Source: an uncultured Pelagibacteraceae bacterium (GTDB lineage Bacteria; Pseudomonadota; Alphaproteobacteria; Pelagibacterales; Pelagibacteraceae). Taken from it: a DNA stretch of 56,935 bases. This document shows positions 1-8,124 of this stretch, one piece after another. The position numbers were made by a program, and so were the translations under genes. Numbering within the stretch: position 1 is the stretch's first letter; each line of letters starts with the position of its first letter. The notes beneath the pieces are model-generated. The model ran no database searches. It was not told the DNA's origin and saw only the letters and a list, made by a program, of their open reading frames with translations. The DNA lies in NCBI GenBank assembly GCA_902520695.1, contig CABYOT010000010.1, forward strand, positions 1 through 56,935. The letters run 5' to 3'.

Positions 1-888
1 TTGCTCTATAGTTCTACCAAATTCTGTTAGGGTTAAGACTAAAGTATTTTCGATTTCTGATCCCAAACCTTTCTCTAAACTTTTAAAAATTGAGTCCATT
101 TCAATTAAACTATCTGAATGAGAACCATTCACACCTCCCTGAGCAGCATGAGTATCAAAGCCATCAACTTCAAAAACAGCAACCCTTGGACCATTTAATT
201 TTTTTAATTCTAAACCTGCTTTATAGGCTAAAGATGAATTTTTACGAGACATCGAAGTACCGCCGTTACTCATCATGGATCTATTAGCAATTATTTCCAT
301 CATGTTAGCTAAATCATGTTCAGATTTGTCTGCATAAACAGATTTTAAAAGTTGCAAAAGTTCTGTTCTTGGCAGTCTTTTTTTTGAAGGATAAAAATTA
401 TCATTACTTGGAATACCTCTTAATAGCAAAGGCATTGGCAAAGATAACGCAAGACCATCGCCTTTTAGTTCTCCTAATTTCATTCCTCTGCCTAACCAAC
501 CAGTTTTTATTGCATAAGGTATGTGACCTCCTGTTTCCATTAGGTTTTGTCCATCAAAATGTGATCTTTTTGTATATGGAATATTGGTTGCATGAACTAT
601 TGCTCCCAAATTATTTTGCCACAAATTATGAAAATTCTTTAGTTTAGGATGAAGTGCAAAATCAGAATTTAATTTAATTGTTTCATCTAAAATCAAATCT
701 TTTCTTCTTTTTTCAAAGTTCTTATCGCCTATTATCGGTACAGCACATAAACCATCCATTCCTCCTCTTAACATTATAATTACAAGATTTTTTTTCTTTG
801 TAGCATTTGCTAAAACAGGAAAATTAAAACCTGCTAAAAATAAAGTTGTTGCTGATCCTTTTAAAAAGTTTCTTCTTGATATTTTCAT
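1..888 (-). CDS. DUF1501 family protein with Tat signal (C-terminus cut by window edge)
   Basis: The frame stays open from the start codon at 888 to the first base of the window, giving 296 codons with no stop, so the C-terminus is missing. The N-terminus MKISRRNFLKGSATT carries a clear twin-arginine motif (SRRNFLK) followed by a hydrophobic stretch and an A-x-A-like site, so export in folded form by Tat is expected. The LRGGMDGL stretch about 40 residues in is typical of DUF1501 proteins, which belong to the alkaline-phosphatase/sulfatase-like fold class and have no firmly known role. Its start overlaps the stop of the upstream DUF1800 gene by four bases (ATGA), and this pairing of the two families is common in bacteria. 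Function remains open. Confidence 0.88.
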   Translation of the reverse strand, partial: MKISRRNFLKGSATTLFLAGFNFPVLANATKKKNLVIIMLRGGMDGLCAVPIIGDKNFEKRRKDLILDETIKLNSDFALHPKLKNFHNLWQNNLGAIVHATNIPYTKRSHFDGQNLMETGGHIPYAIKTGWLGRGMKLGELKGDGLALSLPMPLLLRGIPSNDNFYPSKKRLPRTELLQLLKSVYADKSEHDLANMMEIIANRSMMSNGGTSMSRKNSSLAYKAGLELKKLNGPRVAVFEVDGFDTHAAQGGVNGSHSDSLIEMDSIFKSLEKGLGSEIENTLVLTLTEFGRTIEQ

Positions 889-2312
889 GATTTAAGAGTC
901 TCCGGTAAATTAAATAATATTACATGTTTATTAGAAAGGTCACCTTGCTGATTTATGGTTTTAAGAATTTCACTTGGATTATCATAATTTTTTTCAACCA
1001 TCTCCCCATAAAATTCATTTGTCTGCGATTTTCTATTTTTTTTGTAATATGCTTCTTTAGCATAAACGAGTCTTCTAATTAATAATTCAGGTGACATCCA
1101 ATCATCAGACACATCTGACCATCCATTAGGTTGTTTTGCTAAATATGGATGATGACCAAGTTCTCTTAATAAATATTCTAATGATCTTTGCTCATGTGTT
1201 GGTTTTAGACCTAAAGTATATAAATCCATCAATTTTGGGCTTGGTACTAATTCCACATCAGACATTTTACTCATTATTAAAAGCCAATTTTCTGGATTTT
1301 GAAATTTATTATATTTTTCAGAATAATTGAAAGCAACTTCTACCGCCGCTTTATGAACATCTGGTAAAAAACCATCTGATTTTTCCCAGGCTTTAATAAT
1401 TGGTTCCATCATTTCTTTTGTTGGATTGTCGGTTATAAAATATCTGCAAAGTTTCATTGCAATGAATTCTCTACAAGATGGATGATTTACTAGATCAGTG
1501 ATTACGGCTGATAAACTCTTTCTTCCTGATTTATATTTTTTACCTAAAATTCTTTTAGTGCCTGGTTGATGATATTCACCATTGAAATGAACATCTCCGG
1601 TTTCTAATCTTTTTTTTCCCCAGTTAGGTCTCCATCCACTCATTACATATGCCATTTGAATAACATCTTCTTGAGTATAGCCACATTCAGGTGAAACTGT
1701 GTGAAGCTCTAACAGTTCCCTTGCGTGGTTTTCATTTACACCAACTTTTCTTCCCTTTTCTTTAGCCCATTGTGCTTCTTGGCTTTTAGGTCCAACATTA
1801 TCATTATTATCTAAATGATGTATCATAGTCCAAGCTACTGTTGCTTCTTGAACCATTTTTTCAAAGGTTTGATTCATATTGGCTCTAATAATCTCTCTTT
1901 GATATGCACCAGTTGTGTATTGAGCTAAAAAATCTTTTTCACTGATTGCAAAATGGTTTCCCCAGAAATACCATAGCTTAGCTAAAACAGGAGTTTCACT
2001 TTTTAAAGCTTCAGAATGTCTTATACATAATTCAAGATTCCACCAAAATTTTTGGCCTGTTAGATGTCTTAACTTATTTTTTTCTCTTTTATATCCATCT
2101 TTATCGTTTTTAAATTTTTTTCTTAGAACCTTTCTATCTCCATAAACGTAATCTCGATAATAATTTCTAAGTTCTTTCTCTGGTAAAATTTTTCCCTTCC
2201 AGGAAAATTCTGGAATTTTATTTAATTGACTTGTTGCCCAATCTAATGGGTCTGATGGAACTTTATCTTTAGGTCCTAGTCCAAATGCAACCTTACGATA
2301 AAAATTTTTCAT
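885..2312 (-). CDS. DUF1800 family protein
   Basis: This 475-residue protein shows DUF1800 hallmarks: LWYFWGNHFAIS near residue 115 (family form is a W-x-N-H-F block) and VNENHARELLELHTV near residue 190. The molecular function of the family is not established. No obvious signal peptide is visible: the N-terminus MKNFYRKVAFG is basic and only weakly hydrophobic. It is translated just before the Tat-exported DUF1501 protein, with stop and start codons overlapping, so the two are probably made in equal amounts and act together. The gene begins 18 bases after the stop of the glycosyltransferase gene on the same strand and may share its transcript. Family assignment is firm; any role is inference. 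Confidence 0.88.
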   Translation of the reverse strand: MKNFYRKVAFGLGPKDKVPSDPLDWATSQLNKIPEFSWKGKILPEKELRNYYRDYVYGDRKVLRKKFKNDKDGYKREKNKLRHLTGQKFWWNLELCIRHSEALKSETPVLAKLWYFWGNHFAISEKDFLAQYTTGAYQREIIRANMNQTFEKMVQEATVAWTMIHHLDNNDNVGPKSQEAQWAKEKGRKVGVNENHARELLELHTVSPECGYTQEDVIQMAYVMSGWRPNWGKKRLETGDVHFNGEYHQPGTKRILGKKYKSGRKSLSAVITDLVNHPSCREFIAMKLCRYFITDNPTKEMMEPIIKAWEKSDGFLPDVHKAAVEVAFNYSEKYNKFQNPENWLLIMSKMSDVELVPSPKLMDLYTLGLKPTHEQRSLEYLLRELGHHPYLAKQPNGWSDVSDDWMSPELLIRRLVYAKEAYYKKNRKSQTNEFYGEMVEKNYDNPSEILKTINQQGDLSNKHVILFNLPETLKS

Positions 2313-2330
2313 AAATTATTTTAAATTAAA

Positions 2331-3200
2331 TTATTTCAAAGTGTCAATATCTGAAATGTTTGTTAAAGAATTATTAAATTCGCTCATGTTTTCTCTTCCT
2401 GAGACTTTTAAAATAACCAGACCAAATATAATAATTAAAGCTAGAGGTATAGCTGTAATTACACTGATATACTCAGCAATTATTATTAAATATATTGCAT
2501 AAAATGCTATCGATCTAAAGATTACCCCAGTTTTAAAGACAGCGATAATGGCTAAAGAGTGCATTATTAAATTGAAGAAACTCATTTTAGAAGGCCCAAA
2601 ATATCTTGAGCCTCTTATTGATGGAGACTTAATCAAATTAATTTCAGTTTTTGCCAAAGAACCTGAAAAACTACTCCAAGTTGATTTCTCTTCGATTAGC
2701 TTTTGTACAGTTTTCTTTGTAAGGCAAGTATAGTTTCCAAATTTAATAAATTTTCCAGTGAAGGTTAAAGTAATAATTTTGTGTAAAAAATAACAAATTT
2801 TAAAAATAAAACTTTCTGATCTTTTAACTCTCTCTCCAACAATTGTTGTATTTGGATTATCTTTAATCTTTTCTACAAAGTTTTTTATTTCTTCTGGTCT
2901 ATCTTCTCCATCTCCATCCATTGGTATTATATAATCAAAATTCTCATTTTCTGAAATATGTTTTAGTCCTGCTGCTATACATCTTGCATGGCCTCTATTA
3001 TTTCTCATATTTATTAATTTTAAAGATTTAATATTATTTAAATTTTTTGTTTCTAATATTTTTTCCTCTGTTGAGGCATCATTCACTACAATTACTGAAA
3101 ATGAAGAGTTAAGGTCGGTGATATTAATATCAATTTCTTCAATTAATTTTGATGCAGATTTAAAGTCATTAAAGACTGGAATTAATATTATAATATTCAT
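2331..3200 (-). CDS. Family 2 glycosyltransferase with C-terminal membrane helices
   Basis: The 289-residue protein starts IIILIPVFND, the usual beta-strand opening of a GT-A fold. It continues with VVNDAS and the metal/nucleotide-binding MDGDGEDRPEEI, resembling dolichyl/polyprenyl-phosphate sugar synthases (DPM1/GtrB type). Residues about 200-270 contain hydrophobic segments consistent with two membrane helices. It likely loads a sugar onto a polyprenyl-phosphate carrier on the cytoplasmic face. Its ATG overlaps the TAA of the 41-codon membrane ORF upstream (TAATG). That ORF in turn overlaps the PMT-like glycosyltransferase, so the three appear translationally coupled. Donor sugar and acceptor cannot be read from the sequence. 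Confidence 0.88.
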   Translation of the reverse strand: MNIIILIPVFNDFKSASKLIEEIDINITDLNSSFSVIVVNDASTEEKILETKNLNNIKSLKLINMRNNRGHARCIAAGLKHISENENFDYIIPMDGDGEDRPEEIKNFVEKIKDNPNTTIVGERVKRSESFIFKICYFLHKIITLTFTGKFIKFGNYTCLTKKTVQKLIEEKSTWSSFSGSLAKTEINLIKSPSIRGSRYFGPSKMSFFNLIMHSLAIIAVFKTGVIFRSIAFYAIYLIIIAEYISVITAIPLALIIIFGLVILKVSGRENMSEFNNSLTNISDIDTLK

Positions 3201-3325
3201 TAACTTACTGAGCCTATCAGTCTAAATAGAGAAGCAAAAAAACCATATCCTGAAAGTTCAATTAAAACAATAATTCCAATAATGAATAAAAGTCTCTTGT
3301 TTTTTTGGTTTAATTGAAATTTCAT
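3200..3325 (-). CDS. Small single-pass membrane protein, 41 aa
   Basis: An ATG at 3325 opens a 41-codon frame ending with TAA at 3200-3202. The product begins MKFQLNQKNKRLLF, then has a hydrophobic stretch (IIGIIVLIELSGYGFFASLF) and ends LIGSVS, so it is predicted to be a one-helix membrane peptide with a basic cytoplasmic N-terminus. The start overlaps the stop of the upstream glycosyltransferase (ATGA) and the stop overlaps the start of the downstream one (TAATG). Such exact double coupling is strong support for a real gene. I recognise no family. A role as a small partner of the two glycan enzymes is inference from position only. Confidence 0.7.
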   Translation of the reverse strand: MKFQLNQKNKRLLFIIGIIVLIELSGYGFFASLFRLIGSVS

Positions 3326-4635
3326 TTATATTTTAAACATTTCATATTTTTGTTACACAATTGGACTTCATTTGAACTATAAATCCATTTTGGTCTTTCT
3401 GGAAGATGGTAAGATATATTTCCTGCAATCCACTCATCACCTTTAATATATTCCATTTTTCCAAGTTCCTCACCTTCCGTTTCAAAAAAAACTTTAGCCT
3501 GCTTAGCTAAATTTTTACCCTCAAAATCAGTTCTTTTATCAGTTTTAGTAATTGAAACATAAGAATACAAAATTGGAGAAAATAAGAATAATATCAAAAA
3601 GATTGGAGGAAACGTTCTCATTTTTTCAAAATTAATTTCTGATTTTAAAATATAAACAAATAACAACCCAAAGGTTATATAAAATGGCGTCATCCACATA
3701 GTTCTAATTTTTACACCCATAGTAAATGATGTAAGAAAAATAAAAAAAATTGGAATTAAATTAATTGATAATAAAAACAACAGCTTTTCGTCATTTAAAT
3801 TAATATTTATTTTAAATTTTTTAACTAAAACAAAAATCATTAGTAAAAACGGTAATAATATACCAATTTGCTTACCTAAAAATATCGTAGGATGTTTTAA
3901 GTGATTTAAAATACTTGATTCTTCTGATCCAGTTCTGAGAAGTCCATAAGTAATGGTTACATAATCATTCTCAGTTAACCAAATAATGTGTGGTAATAAA
4001 ATTATTATAAAAGGAACGAAAGAAACTAGACACTTTAAATTTAGTCTTTTGGTATAAATCATGTAAATTAAAAGTACATCTATTGCTAAACCTAAGTAGA
4101 CAAATAAATATTTTGACAGAAACCCAAGTCCAGCAAATAGACCGAGTAGTAACCAATCTAATATTTTATTATTCTTAATTCCCCTCCATAAGTAAAAAAC
4201 TGAAAAAGACCAAAAGGGTATTAAGCAAACATTTACATTAAATTCAGGTGTAGTGAAATTATAGAAATATATTCCCTCTAATAACAAAACCGATAGTAAA
4301 CAATAAATTTTGTTATCAAAAAAATCTTCAGCTAACTTAAAAACTACAAGGAATGAGACTACGATGCAGATTTGACTTAACAAATAATAAGCCCAGTCTT
4401 GAGGTCCAAAGATTTGGTAAAATATTTCAGGTAAAAATGCACTCATTGGCGGGTGCTTATTAAATCCCCAGTCTAAATTACTACCCCATGCTAAGGCCTC
4501 TATAGTATCAAGTGGTAAATTTTTATTTGTTAAACTTGGAACCAATGTCCATATGATTAAGTGAGCTGAAACAAAAATATAAAATAAATTACTTATATTC
4601 TTTTTATAAATAGCCATTTTCATTAATTTATACAA
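3322..4635 (-). CDS. PMT/ArnT-like membrane glycosyltransferase (GT39/GT83 type)
   Basis: This 437-residue protein has about ten hydrophobic segments. Its first external loop is LPLDTIEALAWGSNLDWGF followed by KHPPMSAFLPEIF. An acidic residue in that loop and an HPP block are characteristic of polyprenyl-phosphate-sugar-dependent transferases of the PMT_2/ArnT class. It probably moves a sugar from a lipid carrier onto an envelope acceptor on the periplasmic side. The neighbouring family-2 enzyme would make the lipid-linked donor. Methionines at 4635, 4623 and 4617 are all possible starts; the outermost is reported. Only about 60 bases separate it from the divergently transcribed DksA gene. 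Acceptor unknown. Confidence 0.82.
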   Translation of the reverse strand: MYKLMKMAIYKKNISNLFYIFVSAHLIIWTLVPSLTNKNLPLDTIEALAWGSNLDWGFNKHPPMSAFLPEIFYQIFGPQDWAYYLLSQICIVVSFLVVFKLAEDFFDNKIYCLLSVLLLEGIYFYNFTTPEFNVNVCLIPFWSFSVFYLWRGIKNNKILDWLLLGLFAGLGFLSKYLFVYLGLAIDVLLIYMIYTKRLNLKCLVSFVPFIIILLPHIIWLTENDYVTITYGLLRTGSEESSILNHLKHPTIFLGKQIGILLPFLLMIFVLVKKFKININLNDEKLLFLLSINLIPIFFIFLTSFTMGVKIRTMWMTPFYITFGLLFVYILKSEINFEKMRTFPPIFLILFLFSPILYSYVSITKTDKRTDFEGKNLAKQAKVFFETEGEELGKMEYIKGDEWIAGNISYHLPERPKWIYSSNEVQLCNKNMKCLKYK

Positions 4636-4646
4636 TTAATCCATTC

Positions 4647-4674
4647 TTGACAGTCAATAAATGATGAATATATT
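4647..4674 (+). promoter_or_regulatory. Sigma-70-type promoter for the dksA-like gene
   Basis: TTGACA at 4647-4652 is a perfect -35 match. A 16-base spacer leads to TATATT at 4669-4674, five of six to the -10 consensus. Transcription would begin near 4681. This excludes the upstream in-frame ATGs at 4661 and 4664 and supports the ATG at 4697 as the start of the downstream gene. Confidence 0.6.
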
Positions 4675-4696
4675 CACCAAATTCATAAATTTGAGT

Positions 4697-5113
4697 ATGG
4701 TAAAGATCTCTAAAAAATATATCCCAAAAGAAACAGAGAAATACATGTGTGCTAAACATCTTGCTTATTTTAAACAAAAGCTGACAGACTGGAAAAAAGA
4801 TCTAAAAAGAACAAACAACGAAGCAATATTTAATGCTTCAATGGATGATAATAGTGCATCGGCAGATATTGTCGATCAAGCAAGCTCTTACACTGAAAAA
4901 AATGTAGAGATGAGAGCTATCAATAGACAAATAAAATTAATTTCAAAAATTGATGGAGCTTTGAAAAAAATTCAAGATGGAACTTATGGTTTTTGTGAGG
5001 AAACGGCTGAACCTATAGGTCTTAAAAGATTAATGGCAAGACCAGTTGCAACTTTATGTATAGCAGCTCAAGAAAAACATGAAAAAGAGGAAAAAGTTTA
5101 CGCGGATATTTAA
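4697..5113 (+). CDS. dksA: DksA/TraR-family transcription regulator
   Basis: With the start at 4697 (MVKISKKYIPKE) the product has 138 residues; E. coli DksA has 151. The coiled-coil tip motif D-x-x-D-x-A, needed for action on RNA polymerase in DksA, is present as D57-I-V-D60-Q-A62. The globular part YGFCEETAEPIGLKRL followed by MARPVATLCIAAQE matches the DksA zinc domain, but each C-x-x-C pair has lost its second cysteine: C100-E-E-T103 and C121-I-A-A124. It is therefore probably a zinc-poor or zinc-free variant, as occurs in other alphaproteobacteria. It likely mediates ppGpp-linked transcription control. Its stop overlaps that of the convergent GST gene by four bases. Confidence 0.87.
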   Translation: MVKISKKYIPKETEKYMCAKHLAYFKQKLTDWKKDLKRTNNEAIFNASMDDNSASADIVDQASSYTEKNVEMRAINRQIKLISKIDGALKKIQDGTYGFCEETAEPIGLKRLMARPVATLCIAAQEKHEKEEKVYADI

Positions 5114-5736
5114 GGGTAATCTATCTCATTGTCTTTGTTTGGAACTTTAAATCCTTTTATAACAGCAGGACGTTTAGCAATATCCACATACCATCTTGCT
5201 AAACCTTTAAAGTTTTCTAATCCAATATCATGCCTTTTATGTCTTGCAATCCAAGACCATGTAGCTATATCTGCAATTGTATACTCTTTACCTGCTAAAT
5301 AATCGCTTACTGAAAGTCTTGCTTCTAAATCTTCGTAAAGCTTTCTTGTAATCTTAAAATATCTTTCTTCTCCCCATTCACTTTTTCCTTGATGATAATA
5401 ATGAAACTGATGATGTTGTCCTATCATTGGACCAATCAAACCCATTTGAGCCATTAACCATTGATTTATCTCTAACCTATTATCTTCAGGATAAAACATA
5501 TTACTTTTTTCACCAAGATACATCAGTATCGCTCCAGACTCGAAAATTGACTTGTTATTTTCGTGATCTTTAATAACTGGAATTTTATTAAATGGACTAA
5601 TTTTTTTAAATTCTGGTTTATGTTGTTCACCTCCACTAAGGTTGACTTTTGTAATTTTATACTCAAAATTTATCTCCTCAAGCATAATGCTAATTTTCCA
5701 ACCATTTGGAGTATCAGCAGTAAATAGTTCTATCAC
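5110..5736 (-). CDS. Glutathione S-transferase family protein (YfcG/YghU-like)
   Basis: The 208-residue protein begins MIELFTADTPNGWKISIMLEE, which matches the T-P-N-G start of the Nu-class GSTs YfcG/YghU of E. coli; these act as disulfide-bond reductases using glutathione. SPFNKIPVIKDH carries the cis-proline and FESGAILMYLGEK the glutathione gamma-glutamyl contact (E-S). The all-alpha C-terminal domain includes YTIADIATWSW with the conserved N-capping Asp. The start codon is GTG at 5736 and overlaps the TAG of the upstream reductase gene. It is last in the fdx-FNR-GST run, so a redox or thiol role is likely. Exact substrate unknown. Confidence 0.87.
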   Translation of the reverse strand: MIELFTADTPNGWKISIMLEEINFEYKITKVNLSGGEQHKPEFKKISPFNKIPVIKDHENNKSIFESGAILMYLGEKSNMFYPEDNRLEINQWLMAQMGLIGPMIGQHHQFHYYHQGKSEWGEERYFKITRKLYEDLEARLSVSDYLAGKEYTIADIATWSWIARHKRHDIGLENFKGLARWYVDIAKRPAVIKGFKVPNKDNEIDYP

Positions 5737-6748
5737 TACTTTACACCCAATCTATCTTTGATGATGTTTGATGCTGTTGTAAATTCAAATCTGTATTTTT
5801 CATTAGGTCTTGCGTATTTAAAACAACCTCTCGCAGCTAGAGCACCTTCATGAAAACCTGATAAGATTAATTTAAGTTTTCCTGGGTAAGTACATATATC
5901 GCCAATAGCAAATATACCTTTCTTATTAGTTTCAAAGTTTTCAGTATTAACTGGGATTGCTTTTTTATCTAAATTAAGGCCCCATTCTGCTATTGGTCCA
6001 AGTTGCATTATCAAACCAAAGAAGCCCAAAACATAATCTGCTTTTAATATCTTACTCTTCCCGTCCTCACTTTTAATTTCTACTTCTTCTAAAGATCCAT
6101 TTCCTTTAACATCTTTAATTGAGTATTTAGTAAATAAATTAATTATATTTTTTTCACTTAATTCTTTTATTTTTTGAACACTCGCAGGTGCGCCTCTAAA
6201 CTCATCTCTTCTATGAATAAGTGAAACTTTAGAAGTATCAGATAGTTCAATTGCCCAATCAAGAGCACTGTCTCCACCACCAAATATAGCTACGGACTTA
6301 TCTTTAAAAATAGTTTTATCTTTTATTGAGTATAATACAGAAGTTCCATCAAATTTTTCAGCACTTTTTGTTGTAAATTTTCTTGGTTCAAATGAACCAA
6401 CACCTCCAGCAATTACAACATTTGGTGTTTGGAATTTTTTTCCACTAGTTGTTTTTACAATCCATTTCTCATTTTCATTTTTAAGTTGTTGAACTCTGTC
6501 ATTTAAATGAAAATTAAAGTTAAATGGTTTAATTTGTTCTATTAAATTATTTGTAAGTTCCTCTCCAGTACACTCTGGAACTGCAGGAATATCATAAATT
6601 GGTTTGTCTGGATAAAGTTCTATACATTGACCGCCAATTTTATCTAGGTTATCAACTATTTCACACTTCAATCCAATAATACCAAGTTGATGTGCACAAA
6701 ATAATCCTGTTGGACCTGCGCCGACTATTACAACATCAGTTTTAATCA

Positions 6749-6749
<1 letters not shown>
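5736..6749 (-). CDS. Ferredoxin-NADP reductase, thioredoxin-reductase-like type
   Basis: This 337-residue flavoprotein has an FAD-binding VVIVGAGPTGLFCAHQLG at its start, GGQCIELYPDKPIYDIPA about 40 residues on, an NAD(P) site around VAIFGGGDSALDWAIE near residue 155, and GIFAIGDICTYPGKLKLI near the end. The fold is that of thioredoxin reductase, but the C-x-x-C redox pair is absent; this is the pattern of the TrxR-like ferredoxin-NAD(P) reductases of Bacillus, Chlorobium and many alphaproteobacteria. Its gene follows the 2Fe-2S ferredoxin with a TAATG overlap, which makes that ferredoxin its likely partner. Electron flow direction is not fixed by the sequence. Confidence 0.88.
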
Positions 6750-7125
<376 letters not shown>

Positions 7126-7146
7126 ATATTTCGTAACTAATTGTTA

Positions 7147-7911
7147 CTACGCTCTTCTTGTAGAGTTAGATACTGCACAAGACCAGATAATTAAACCAAA
7201 TGCGATTTTATTAACAAAGTCTGCTAAGTTATAGATAACGTTTAACGCGTTACCATCTATTCCACCTGTTAGGTAACCAAAAATGTAACCTAATGGGTAA
7301 ATAGCCCAACCTACAGTAACAATCATTCTTAAAGCTCCAAATGCAGTTACCAAAGATTTATTTCCAGATTTAGCAGCAACTTTTCCTGCTTCTCCTGAAA
7401 AGATTTCATAAAGAATGTAAATCCATCCAGCCATACCGATTATGAAACCTAGTGTAGCGTTAATGAATCCAGCTTCTCCAAGATATCCACCTATTAACAT
7501 AACTAGCGAACCAATTAAGATTCTCCAGAATATGTTTGTGTCAACTTTTCGTACTGCTGAAAGAATTAAGTAAAATTCTACTAGCTGTAGTGGTACAGTT
7601 ATTAACCAGTCAATGTATCTGTAAACAGTTGGAGTATCACCTGTTTCGATCCAAACTGCTCTCATATACATATAGTGAATAAATGCTATACCTGTTACTA
7701 ATCCAGCTACGTTTACTGATTTTCTCCATTGTGAACTGACGTTAGCCTGTTCCATAAAGAAAAACGCTGTAGCTGCTAACATACCCATTGATATTAACCA
7801 AAACGAAATACCTACGAAATCGTCTGTAGCTAAAAAGGCTGTTGCTGCGTTAGCTGCTGTAGTTGCTCCGAAAAGCACTGCCGCTAATGCTAACATTTTC
7901 ATTGTCTTCAT
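7147..7911 (-). CDS. Blue-absorbing proteorhodopsin (light-driven proton pump)
   Basis: A seven-helix retinal protein of 254 residues with a cleavable leader (MKTMKMLALAAVLFGATTAANA). Using standard green-proteorhodopsin numbering, the proton acceptor D97 lies in RYIDWLITVPLQLVEFYLIL, the donor is E108 in the same stretch, H75 lies in AFIHYMYMR, and the Schiff-base lysine K231 lies in NLADFVNKIAFGLIIW. In this ORF they are D101, E112, H79 and K235. Position 105 is Gln (Q109 here), the blue-tuning residue. The start at 7911 is chosen because GAGGGAG lies six bases upstream; the ATG at 7926 is part of that ribosome-binding site. The gene has its own leader and a strong terminator. It is predicted to make proton motive force in light. 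Confidence 0.97.
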   Translation of the reverse strand: MKTMKMLALAAVLFGATTAANAATAFLATDDFVGISFWLISMGMLAATAFFFMEQANVSSQWRKSVNVAGLVTGIAFIHYMYMRAVWIETGDTPTVYRYIDWLITVPLQLVEFYLILSAVRKVDTNIFWRILIGSLVMLIGGYLGEAGFINATLGFIIGMAGWIYILYEIFSGEAGKVAAKSGNKSLVTAFGALRMIVTVGWAIYPLGYIFGYLTGGIDGNALNVIYNLADFVNKIAFGLIIWSCAVSNSTRRA

Positions 7912-7915
7912 AAAA

Positions 7916-7925
7916 AACTCCCTCA
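7916..7925 (-). promoter_or_regulatory. Shine-Dalgarno of proteorhodopsin
   Basis: On the minus strand the sequence ATGAGGGAGTTTTTTATG precedes the coding region. The GAGGGAG block ends six bases before the ATG at 7911. This places the start at 7911 rather than at the further-upstream ATG (7926), and it is one of the few strong ribosome-binding sites in the window. Confidence 0.7.
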
Positions 7926-7941
7926 TAGTTAGTTTTTTTAT

Positions 7942-7981
7942 TAGTTTAAATTTAAACTACAGACTAATCTAATGATTAGCC
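7942..7981. promoter_or_regulatory. Two adjacent palindromes in the proteorhodopsin leader
   Basis: TAGTTTAAATTTAAACTA at 7942-7959 is an 18-base perfect palindrome. Directly beside it, CTAATC-TAAT-GATTAG at 7964-7979 is a second dyad with six-base arms. Both lie 31-70 bases upstream of the proteorhodopsin start. They could be protein-binding operators or leader hairpins. AT-rich DNA yields short palindromes by chance, so the regulatory reading is tentative. The rest of the 213-base gap to prpE shows no gene and no convincing -35/-10 pair. Confidence 0.4.
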
Positions 7982-8124
7982 TAAAGTTAGGGTTAGATAG
8001 CAAAAAAATTTACTTTATTGAAGAGTTTTTGACCTCTAAAAAGTATTGATTTTACTTACTTTGTAAAATTAAATACAACCTGTTACATAAAATCTTTAAA
8101 AAATGAGTCAAAAAACAAATCACT

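Noticed and set aside
3200..4635. Glycosyltransferase genes as a recently acquired island
   Set aside because: Base composition and codon use look like the rest of the window and no mobile element, tRNA or repeat flanks them.
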